A stretch of 64,000 nucleotides of DNA, taken from NCBI GenBank assembly GCA_900315485.1, contig OMZI01000007.1, positions 25,464 to 89,463 of the forward strand. The letters run 5' to 3'. Positions 36,031 through 42,585 of the stretch are shown piece by piece. Source of the stretch: an uncultured Eubacteriales bacterium (GTDB lineage: Bacteria; Bacillota; Clostridia; Peptostreptococcales; Anaerovoracaceae). Position 1 is the stretch's first letter. Every line of letters begins with the position of its first letter. The position numbers were made by a program, and so were the translations under genes. Below the pieces are notes generated by a model. That model was not told the DNA's origin and did not search any database. It worked only from the letters and a program-made list of their open reading frames with translations.

Positions 36031-36146
36031 AAAACAAAGCAAAAACTAAAGCATGCCCGTGCGAGAATCCGCAGAACGTGCCATGAAGATATGCGGCACG
36101 TTCGAGGACTCGAGCAAAGGGCATGCTTTGTTTTCGTTTTGCTTTT
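36031..36146 (-). repeat. Intergenic hairpin element B
   Basis: The arms are 36031-36058 and 36119-36146. GCATGCCC/GGGCATGC pair perfectly and the A/T-rich flanks continue the pairing imperfectly. On the minus strand the core reads GCTCGAGTCCTCG, then AACGTGCC and GGCACGTT as an inner perfect stem, then CTGCGGATTCTCGC. This matches the core of element A almost base for base, with a different outer stem. T-rich sequence after the stem on both strands means it could also terminate hypD transcription. Confidence 0.7.
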
Positions 36147-36154
36147 AAAGAATA

Positions 36155-38527
36155 CTAGAAGCTCTGAGCTGTTCTGTTGATGATCTCATCCTGCAGCTCT
36201 TTGTCCAGATTCCTGAAGTAATCAGAGTATCCTGCAACACGGACGATCAGATCCTTGTAATCATCAGGGTTCTGCTGTGCCTTGAGCAGAGTCTCCTTAT
36301 CGAATACGTTGAACTGTATGTGGTGACCGTCCATAGCGAAGTATGATCTGATAAGGCTTGCCAGGTTGTCAAGGCCGGTCTCGCCTGCGATAGCGCTCGG
36401 TGTGAACTTCTGGTTCAGAAGTGTTCCGCCTGTTGAGCAGTGGTCCATCTTAGCGCAGGACTTGATAACAGCTGTAGGGCCGTTTGTATCAGCGAACTTC
36501 TCAGGTGAGATACCCTCGGATACAGGCTTGTTTGCAAGTCTGCCGTTTGCTGTAGCACCGATAACTTCACCGAAGTAGATGTGGCATGTTGTCGGCAGCA
36601 TGTCAACGTGATACTGTCCGCCGCTCATTGTAGGACGTCCTGTTACCTCGTCTCTGTACTGCTTGAATACATCCTGCATGATGTCATCAGCATAGTCGTC
36701 ATCGTTTCCGTACTTAGGAGTCTTGTTCGTGACCATGTTGAAGATCTCTTCGTGGCCGACGAAGTTGTCATCCATAGCCTGGATCAGCTCTTCCATTGTG
36801 AAGTTGTGGTTATCAAATACGTTGTACTTGATAGCTGACAGGCAGTCTGTGATAGTTCCGATACCAACACCCTGGATGTATCTTGTGTTGTATCTTGCAC
36901 CGCCGTTGTTGTAATCCTTGCCCTTTTTGATGCAGTCGTTGGTTACGATCGACAGGCATGGTGCAGGCATGTAGTTAGCGTAAAGCTTCTCGATAACGTT
37001 GTTTCCGCGTACCTTGACATCTACCATGTGGTGGAGCTGCTTTTTGAAAGCATCCCAGAGATCATCATAGCTCTTGAAGTCCTTGGCATATCCTGTCTCG
37101 AGTCCGAGCTGCATTCCGGACTGGTTGTCGAATCCGTTGTAAAGTGTGAGCTGGAAGATCTTAGGGATGTTGAGGTATCCTGTCAGGATGTAAGCCTCGT
37201 TGCCCCATGAACCTGTCTCTACGCAGCCGGATGATCCGCCCTGTCTTGCGTCATCAAGAGTTTTGCCTGCATTGAGGAGCTCCTGAACGATCTCGTCTGT
37301 GTTGTAGAATGCCGGCTGGCCCCAGCCCTTTCTTGAGATCTCGCATGCTCTCTTGAGGAATCTCTGCGGAGTCTTCTTGCTGATCTGAACATTGGAGTTA
37401 GGCTGAACGAGCTTCATCTCGTCCATGCAGTCGAGGATCAGATAGCTGACGGCGTTGACGCCGTTGGTTCCGTCTTCCTTGATTCCGCCTGTGTTGATGT
37501 TTGCAAAATCTGTATATGTGCCGCTCTCCTTGAGAGTAACGCCTACCTTTACAGGTGCAGGCTGGTTGTTGAACTTGACCCAGAGGCACTCGAGGAGTTC
37601 GAGAGCTCTCTCGTCATCGAGGATGCCGTCCTCAACGTCCTTCTCATAGTAAGGGATGAGGTGCTGGTCGAGTCTTCCCGGGCTGAATGCGTCCCAAGGG
37701 TTCAGCTCTGTAGTAACTGCGAGGTGTGTGAACCAGTACAGCTGGATAGCCTGCCAGTAAGTCTGAGGCTTGTGAGCCGGAATTACCTCGAGGTTAGCTG
37801 CCATCTGCTCGAGCTCTGCCTTACGTACAGGGTCTGTGCACTTTGCAGCCTCTTCCTTGATGAGGTCATGATATCTCTGGCCGAGGATAATAACTGCATC
37901 GCAGTCGATAGCCATAGCTTCAAGTTCGTCCTTCTTAGCGAGAGCTTCAGGATCGTTCATGAAGTCCAGATTGTTGATAGCTTCCTGGATCTCTTCCTTA
38001 TATTCAGCGTATCCCTTTGTGAATACGTTCTTGCCGCCACATGTGTGTCCCGGACCTCTCTGCTCCATGAACTCTGTGAACATTCCTGCTGCATAGCAGT
38101 CTCTCCACTCCTGAGTCATGCTTGAGAGCAGCTTGTCTCTCATCGACTTACCCTTCCAGTAAGGGATGATGATCTCTTCCTGATCCCTGAGGTCCTGCTC
38201 AGTAACGGAATAGTTAACGACCTTTCTGTCGTTCATGATGTGCATATCCTCAAGGGTATGGCATGTGAGCTCAGGGAATGTCGGTGAGGACTGTGGGTCC
38301 TTACCCTTTTCGCCTACGATCAGTTCGCCTTCTCCGAGGTAGAGAGTCTTCCTGCTGAAGTACTCTTTGAGCACGAGAGCTCTGAGTACAGGGAGGGAGA
38401 CCTTGTCTTCCCATTCCTTGTAGACTTCAGTCTCGATAAGTGCTCTTTCGAGATCGATGTGCGGCTGAGTCTCCATACTTACTTTTCTGAGAGCCTTGAT
38501 CCTTGCATTCATTCCGCGTTCTTCCAT
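36155..38527 (-). CDS. hypD: Trans-4-hydroxy-L-proline dehydratase (glycyl radical enzyme)
   Basis: This glycyl radical enzyme removes water from hydroxyproline to give pyrroline-5-carboxylate. The 790 residues match HypD of Clostridioides difficile in length and, as far as I recall that sequence, closely in motif content. The thiyl-radical Cys435 and base Glu437 lie in SSGCVETGSWG. The glycyl radical site is Gly766 in VRVAGYSDYF. Pyruvate formate-lyase would have two adjacent cysteines at the first site, so the common label formate acetyltransferase does not fit. The ribosome site is cggaggatcaaa. The gene follows its activase by 21 bp. The proC gene that often accompanies hypD is not in the window. 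The enzyme is oxygen-sensitive, implying strict anaerobiosis. Confidence 0.9.
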   Translation of the reverse strand: MEERGMNARIKALRKVSMETQPHIDLERALIETEVYKEWEDKVSLPVLRALVLKEYFSRKTLYLGEGELIVGEKGKDPQSSPTFPELTCHTLEDMHIMNDRKVVNYSVTEQDLRDQEEIIIPYWKGKSMRDKLLSSMTQEWRDCYAAGMFTEFMEQRGPGHTCGGKNVFTKGYAEYKEEIQEAINNLDFMNDPEALAKKDELEAMAIDCDAVIILGQRYHDLIKEEAAKCTDPVRKAELEQMAANLEVIPAHKPQTYWQAIQLYWFTHLAVTTELNPWDAFSPGRLDQHLIPYYEKDVEDGILDDERALELLECLWVKFNNQPAPVKVGVTLKESGTYTDFANINTGGIKEDGTNGVNAVSYLILDCMDEMKLVQPNSNVQISKKTPQRFLKRACEISRKGWGQPAFYNTDEIVQELLNAGKTLDDARQGGSSGCVETGSWGNEAYILTGYLNIPKIFQLTLYNGFDNQSGMQLGLETGYAKDFKSYDDLWDAFKKQLHHMVDVKVRGNNVIEKLYANYMPAPCLSIVTNDCIKKGKDYNNGGARYNTRYIQGVGIGTITDCLSAIKYNVFDNHNFTMEELIQAMDDNFVGHEEIFNMVTNKTPKYGNDDDYADDIMQDVFKQYRDEVTGRPTMSGGQYHVDMLPTTCHIYFGEVIGATANGRLANKPVSEGISPEKFADTNGPTAVIKSCAKMDHCSTGGTLLNQKFTPSAIAGETGLDNLASLIRSYFAMDGHHIQFNVFDKETLLKAQQNPDDYKDLIVRVAGYSDYFRNLDKELQDEIINRTAQSF

Positions 38528-38548
38528 TTTGATCCTCCGCTTTTTCTC

Positions 38549-39460
38549 CTAGCCGCCGATCTTTACGTTGGCAAAGCCGGCATCATTCCACTGTTTTACG
38601 AACGACTGCATCTCTTCGTCAGTCGGTGTTGTCATCTCCTCGGCGAGGTATTCCCTTCCGAGTTTTCCGTACTTGTGTGATCCTGTGCTGTGGTAAGGCA
38701 GCAGGTTGACCTGAGGCGGTCTCACATCGTTCTCCTTGAGGAAGTCGATGATAGCCTGCATGGACTCATGGTCTCCGTTGACCTCTTTTACAGTCGGTAT
38801 ACGGATGTATATCCTGGCGCCGCCTTTTGCAAGGCCCTTAAGGTTGTCCAGGATCACCTTGTTGCTCATTCCGATATACTTCTTATGCTTCTCTTCGTCC
38901 ATCACCTTGACGTCGTAGAGCCAGGTATGTACATACGGCATGATTGCTTCGTAGTTCGACCATGGAGCCTGTCCGCATGTATCTATGGTCACGTCCACGC
39001 CTTCGCGGTGCAGAGCCTTGACAACGCCCTGGATGTATTCGGTGTCCATTGCCATGACTTCGCCGCCTGAGAGTGTAACTCCGCCGCCGGACTCCTCATA
39101 GAACATCTGGTCCTGCATGCATATCTTCACCAGCTCCCTGACTGAATACATTTTGCCCACTACTGTACGGTAGTTGCCGAGGCATGCATTCTCGCATGTG
39201 CCGCACACGGTGCACTTTTCTCTGTCAGTGACAGCCTTTCCTTCCGGTGAGATCGTGATCGCTCCCTGCGGACATACCGAGGCGCATCTGCCGCATCCCG
39301 TGCACTTCTGGGTGTCCACCTGCAGTTCAGGCTCGAACCTCTGAGTCTCCGGGTTATGGCACCACCAGCATCTGAGGTGGCATCCCTTGAAAAAAACCGT
39401 TGTGCGGATACCGTCTCCGTCATGGATCGAGTATTTCTGTATGTTGGTTACAGCATGCAT
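38549..39460 (-). CDS. Glycyl radical enzyme activase for HypD (radical SAM)
   Basis: This enzyme uses a [4Fe-4S] cluster and SAM to install the glycyl radical on HypD. The 303 residues contain the radical SAM CxxxCxxC motif in KGCHLRCWWCHNPE (about residues 29-42). Two ferredoxin-type clusters follow (CTGCGRCASVCPQG and CTVCGTCENACLG), as is usual in activases of the non-PFL glycyl radical enzymes. GGGVTLSGGEVMA is the SAM-binding GGE motif. It is encoded upstream of hypD, the reverse of the common order, from a consensus promoter at 39519-39548. Confidence 0.92.
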   Translation of the reverse strand: MHAVTNIQKYSIHDGDGIRTTVFFKGCHLRCWWCHNPETQRFEPELQVDTQKCTGCGRCASVCPQGAITISPEGKAVTDREKCTVCGTCENACLGNYRTVVGKMYSVRELVKICMQDQMFYEESGGGVTLSGGEVMAMDTEYIQGVVKALHREGVDVTIDTCGQAPWSNYEAIMPYVHTWLYDVKVMDEEKHKKYIGMSNKVILDNLKGLAKGGARIYIRIPTVKEVNGDHESMQAIIDFLKENDVRPPQVNLLPYHSTGSHKYGKLGREYLAEEMTTPTDEEMQSFVKQWNDAGFANVKIGG

Positions 39461-39488
39461 TACTGTCTATTCCCTCTTTGAACTAAAT

Positions 39489-39548
39489 TTTAGACCGCAG
39501 TCTAGTTTTTGTAAGAAGATTATATCCAATGTGATAATTCTTTGTCAA
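39489..39548 (-). promoter_or_regulatory. Promoter of the hypD activase-hypD operon, with downstream palindrome
   Basis: TTGACA (39543-39548) and TATAAT (39519-39524) match consensus perfectly with an 18 bp spacer on the minus strand. About 12-30 bp after the -10 box, at 39491-39504, TAGAC and GTCTA form a short palindrome (TAGACTGCGGTCTA) that could be an operator near the transcription start. Such a perfect promoter normally needs repression, which makes the palindrome a reasonable regulator site. The regulator is unknown. Confidence 0.8.
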
Positions 39549-39587
39549 TAAATATAGATATGTTTGTCCATGTTTTTCACTGCACGA

Positions 39588-39806
39588 CAAAAGGCAGCCG
39601 CGATAGCAGCTGCCTGTATTTTCAGTGAATACGCGGATCACTCGACCTGGTCTTTGACCCCACACTTGCCTTTACCCGGTTTCCGGAGGACTTACTTCTA
39701 AGATACGCCATGATCACAGCCTACATTTTCTCATCAGCTGCTTACGTGGATCCCTTTGCCCGTATCTGGCCTGGACTTTCAACCACGAACATGACCCGCA
39801 GAATTC
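39588..39806 (-). ncRNA. Putative structured non-coding RNA, about 220 nt
   Basis: This 436 bp gap has no coding frame but looks like a self-contained RNA gene. It has a promoter (39813-39842) and a terminator (stem AGGCAGC/GCTGCCT at 39592-39615 followed by TTTTG on the minus strand). The 5' segment GAATTCTGCGGGTCA can pair with a distal segment TGATCCGCGTATTC, closing the molecule as in 6S, RNase P or SRP RNA. Inner pairings include AGATACG/CGTATCT. I looked for the diagnostic strings of RNase P, SRP RNA, tmRNA and common riboswitches and found none. A 6S-type RNA is possible but not shown. It could also act as a leader for the activase gene downstream, though the terminator and the separate activase promoter make this less likely. 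Confidence 0.5.
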
Positions 39807-39812
39807 CCAAGT

Positions 39813-39842
39813 ATTGTAGCACATCCCCCTGCCGTGTGTCAT
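39813..39842 (-). promoter_or_regulatory. Promoter of the putative ncRNA
   Basis: On the minus strand an extended -10 box TGCTACAAT (TACAAT at 39813-39818) lies 18 bp from ATGACA (39837-39842). The -35 hexamer falls inside the palindromic repeat R1, so the repeat may have supplied or altered this promoter. Confidence 0.55.
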
Positions 39843-39865
39843 CGGGGACGGTCCTTTTTGACACA
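39835..39865 (+). repeat. REP-like palindromic repeat R1
   Basis: This 31 bp unit has the form TGTGTCAT...TTTTTGACACA with an inner GGACGGTCC. The same unit occurs at 41651-41681 (same strand) and at 42555-42585 and 44838-44869 (opposite strand). It sits 31 bp after the transglutaminase gene end. Confidence 0.9.
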
Positions 39866-39896
39866 TTTTATAACAGAGACGGTTTTTGTCAGTTTT

Positions 39897-40862
39897 TCAC
39901 AGCACCTCGATCAGTCTCTGGATCAGCTTTCTGAATTCAAGCGCGGCAGCATTTATGTGGTCGAGAATGCTGATGCCTGTTTTTCCGTAATCCGTCTTCG
40001 AGATCTCATATGCAGAAGTGAACTCTTCTCTCAGGTATTCTTCCGACCTGATGTGGTCTTCGCTGAACGGGTCCTCCGCCTTGAGAAAGTACCTGTCTTC
40101 TCCAAGCTCGTCATCCCTGGTCACATCGGTATTGTAGTAAGCATCTCCGATGCGGACGATATTCCATGTATGGTCCTCACTCTCGCCGCTGCTGTTTATC
40201 CCGGTCCCGAAAATGATGCGGTTGTCCACGCCGGCAGCAAGAAGAAGCCTGTAGAATGCTGCAGAATAACCCTGACACACAGCCTTGCCGTCGATGAGAG
40301 CCGCATATGCCGTCCGTTTCAGAGTGTAGTCCTCGTCAGCCAGATTATCGTAGTCGTATTCAACGTTATCGATAAGATAGTTGTAGACCGCCCTGGTCTT
40401 TTCAGCATCATCCATGCCGTCCAGGTCAAGCGATCCGATTATCTCTCCGGCCTTCTCATCCACAGCCGCCTCCTGCTCCGCATCATCATAATACGAGAGC
40501 GTGTATGTCAGCAGCACTGCTCTCTCTCCGTTCTCAGTGACAGGCTTTGCGGATGCGTTGCAGCTTTCATACTGGAATCTGAGGTAGTCCCCTTCTTCAG
40601 GATCCCCCGTATGCCCGAGCGCACGCTCGAATATTTCGCCTATTATCCCCTCAGAGTCTTCAGCGGCTGTATCCGTTATGAGGCATATGCCCGCAGAGCC
40701 CTCCCTGTTCTTCATGGCCTCCCGCAGAACTGCAGCAGCCTCATCCTGAGTCCTGCAGACCTCAGCGGTTTTGTCAGCAGCAAAACACCCCGCACCTGCG
40801 CTGATCACCAGCAGTGCGGCGAGGATCACCGGTATTATTCTGCGGATCACTCTGCTCGTCAT
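39897..40862 (-). CDS. Exported transglutaminase-like protein
   Basis: The 321 residues begin with a signal peptide (basic MTSRVIRR, then a hydrophobic core, ending near SAGAGCFAAD; a lipobox-like Cys is present at about 26). The transglutaminase-core triad is visible: Cys in DGKAVCQGYSAAFYRLL (near 214), His in EDHTWNIVRIG (near 246) and Asp in YYNTDVTRDD. Such proteins act outside the membrane as proteases or crosslinkers, and the substrate is unknown. The ATG lies 1 bp after the comF stop, so the pair is translationally coupled. Confidence 0.8.
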   Translation of the reverse strand: MTSRVIRRIIPVILAALLVISAGAGCFAADKTAEVCRTQDEAAAVLREAMKNREGSAGICLITDTAAEDSEGIIGEIFERALGHTGDPEEGDYLRFQYESCNASAKPVTENGERAVLLTYTLSYYDDAEQEAAVDEKAGEIIGSLDLDGMDDAEKTRAVYNYLIDNVEYDYDNLADEDYTLKRTAYAALIDGKAVCQGYSAAFYRLLLAAGVDNRIIFGTGINSSGESEDHTWNIVRIGDAYYNTDVTRDDELGEDRYFLKAEDPFSEDHIRSEEYLREEFTSAYEISKTDYGKTGISILDHINAAALEFRKLIQRLIEVL

Positions 40863-40863
40863 A

Positions 40864-41637
40864 TCAGAATTTTACCATGTCCGCGCCTGAAGCAAAAGTA
40901 AGAAAGTCCACACGCGCAGCTCCGGCGTCTCTGAGGACGACCGCAAGCTCATCGATGGTGGCACCCGTTGTGTAGATATCGTCTATGAGCAAAATGCTCT
41001 TTCCGGCTATTCCCGGCATACGCCGCGGCCTTATGCCGAATGCGCCGCGTATGTTTTCGCGCCTCTGCTCAGGCCCGAGCGACCTCATGATATGCGTCTC
41101 CCTCGTTCTGATCAGAACATCATCAGCGGCAGTGAAACCGGTCCTGCGGGAGAACTCCTCAGCAATCAGCGCCGCCTGGTTGTATCCGCGCCGGCTCTTT
41201 TTGGCCGGGTGGACCGGGACCGGCAGGATCAGGTCATACATCCCGTGAAGTTCATCTTCGCCGAATTCCGCCAGCATACGGTCAGCAAGCATCTCCCCTA
41301 TGGCCACAGAAATATCCGGGCGCCCGTCATATTTCATAGCGAACACCATGGCCCTCTCATGCGTTCCATACTCAGTACAGGTGAATCCGCGGTCAAAAGA
41401 GTGCGGATGCTCCCTGCAGTTGAAGCAGACCGAGCCGGGGTTCGCAGTTCCGAGCTGTCTCCCGCATTTCGCGCACGTCCTGCCGTCGATCCACTTTATG
41501 TTTTGCATGCAGTCATTGCACAGTCTGTACGTCCTGGTCTCATCAATTATCTTGCCGCAGCATACGCAGTACAGCGCCGGTGGGTATATAAGATCGAGCA
41601 CCGCACAGGCTGCTGTTTTGGTTATTCTCCTTAACAT
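40864..41637 (-). CDS. ComF-family phosphoribosyltransferase-like protein
   Basis: The 257 residues have an N-terminal zinc finger with CxxC pairs (YCVCCGKII, LCNDCMQN, CAKCGRQ, CFNCREH). A phosphoribosyltransferase-type C-terminus carries the PRPP motif SILLIDDIYTTGATIDEL. Family members take part in uptake of transforming DNA in competent bacteria. The frame runs 15 codons further upstream, but those codons are the repeat R2. ATG 41637, just after aggaggga, is the likely start, although the spacing is very short. No other competence genes are adjacent. Confidence 0.88.
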   Translation of the reverse strand: MLRRITKTAACAVLDLIYPPALYCVCCGKIIDETRTYRLCNDCMQNIKWIDGRTCAKCGRQLGTANPGSVCFNCREHPHSFDRGFTCTEYGTHERAMVFAMKYDGRPDISVAIGEMLADRMLAEFGEDELHGMYDLILPVPVHPAKKSRRGYNQAALIAEEFSRRTGFTAADDVLIRTRETHIMRSLGPEQRRENIRGAFGIRPRRMPGIAGKSILLIDDIYTTGATIDELAVVLRDAGAARVDFLTFASGADMVKF

Positions 41638-41650
41638 TCCTCCCTCCTGG

Positions 41651-41681
41651 TGTGTCATTAGGGACGGTCCTTTTTGACACA
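41651..41681 (+). repeat. REP-like palindromic repeat R2
   Basis: This copy of the 31 bp unit has ATTAGGGACGG in the centre where R1 has ATCGGGGACGG. It lies 3 bp after the transposase stop and 13 bp before the comF start. Together with R3, in inverted orientation, it brackets the transposase gene. Confidence 0.9.
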
Positions 41682-41683
41682 TT

Positions 41684-42421
41684 CTATGCCCTCTGTACTA
41701 TCCCTCGGTTTATGCCTGTCAGTCTTTCAATTTGTCTTACGCTCAATCCGTATTTCTTCAGTTTATGCAATGCTTCATCCCGGTCTTTCCGACTGTACTT
41801 CTGAAGCTCTACCCCTTTGCCAGTCCCAATACAATCTCTCATCACATCAACTGCCCACTCGTCTGAAAACAATTTCTTGGATACTGATCCGTCATCAGCA
41901 ATTGTCTGATCATCCAAGATGTCTCTGAAGCATTCTTCGCAACCGAAAAGAGATTCTGCAACTGACGCATCCACAAAAGAGCCTTTCCCCCAGTATTCGT
42001 GAAAGCTGCTCCATTTATATTCTGCAGCACTGCAGATACCCGCCTTTGCCGGATTATTCATAATATATCTGAATGTAGCCACCAGCTGTCTTTCACTTAA
42101 AATGGGCTCATTATGATATCTGTTTTGCAACAGACATCCGGTACGATCGTACTTACGATTGAAATATGACGTGTACGCAACGCCAATTTTTTTCATCATC
42201 AGTGGAATGCCTGCCGATTCATCAAACAGCAGCATATGAACATGATTGTCCATCAGACAGTATGCACAAATTGCAACATATTGTTCGCGGCCGTATTTTT
42301 CAAGGCACGTCAGATACTTCCTGTAATCACTTTCCTCCACAAACATTACCTGTCTGTTTATACCTCTAACCACTATGTGCTCGTAGCCACTCTCTCCAAA
42401 TAGTCTTGCATGTCTTGGCAT
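41684..42421 (-). CDS. REP-associated tyrosine transposase (Y1/IS200-like RAYT)
   Basis: The 245 residues (from ATG 42421 with ribosome site ggaggtgagaata) begin MPRHARLFGESGYEHIVVRG, typical of this family. The HUH metal motif is NHVHMLLF, near residue 60. The likely catalytic Tyr lies in FRYIMNNPAKAG, near residue 119. A C-terminal helix-turn-helix-like segment (LSVRQIERLTGINRG) is added. RAYTs nick single-stranded DNA and are thought to move short palindromic REP units. Here four matching palindromes lie within 5 kb and two flank the gene in inverted orientation. All catalytic motifs are intact, so it may be active. Confidence 0.9.
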   Translation of the reverse strand: MPRHARLFGESGYEHIVVRGINRQVMFVEESDYRKYLTCLEKYGREQYVAICAYCLMDNHVHMLLFDESAGIPLMMKKIGVAYTSYFNRKYDRTGCLLQNRYHNEPILSERQLVATFRYIMNNPAKAGICSAAEYKWSSFHEYWGKGSFVDASVAESLFGCEECFRDILDDQTIADDGSVSKKLFSDEWAVDVMRDCIGTGKGVELQKYSRKDRDEALHKLKKYGLSVRQIERLTGINRGIVQRA

Positions 42422-42451
42422 TATTCTCACCTCCGGAATCTTATGTTATGC

Positions 42452-42490
42452 AAAAGAAAAAAGAAAAAGCACCGGGTCAATGCCCAGTGC
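42452..42490 (-). terminator. Rho-independent terminator downstream of recD2
   Basis: GCACTGGG and CCCGGTGC pair on the minus strand, followed by a long T-rich run (TTTTTCTTTTTTC). A second hairpin, GGGACCA/TGGTCCC at 42505-42525, stands just before it. These lie between recD2 and the transposase gene and would isolate the two. Confidence 0.8.
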
Positions 42491-42554
42491 CTGCCATGTT
42501 CGCGGGGACCACGGCTGATGGTCCCGGCCCGCCTCATGTTATTCATTTAGAAAA

Positions 42555-42585
42555 TGTGTCAAAAAGGACCGTCCCCGATGACACA
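42555..42585 (-). repeat. REP-like palindromic repeat R3
   Basis: This copy of the 31 bp unit is inverted relative to R1 and R2. Its edge abuts the recD2 stop codon: the TGA at 42586-42588 is immediately followed by TGTGTCAT. Confidence 0.9.

Noticed and set aside
36031-36146. Element B as the known raiA RNA motif because it lies upstream of hpf
   Set aside because: A near-identical core occurs at 22888-22976, far from any raiA/hpf gene and in the other orientation, and the element is much shorter than I remember for that motif.
36155-38527. Annotation of the glycyl radical enzyme as pyruvate formate-lyase (pflB)
   Set aside because: The active-site sequence is GCVETG, without the adjacent Cys-Cys pair of pyruvate formate-lyase, and the activase has two extra ferredoxin clusters. 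Both point to HypD.
39588-39806. RNase P RNA, because of a GAAAGUCC string
   Set aside because: The other universally conserved RNase P segments are missing and the length is too short.
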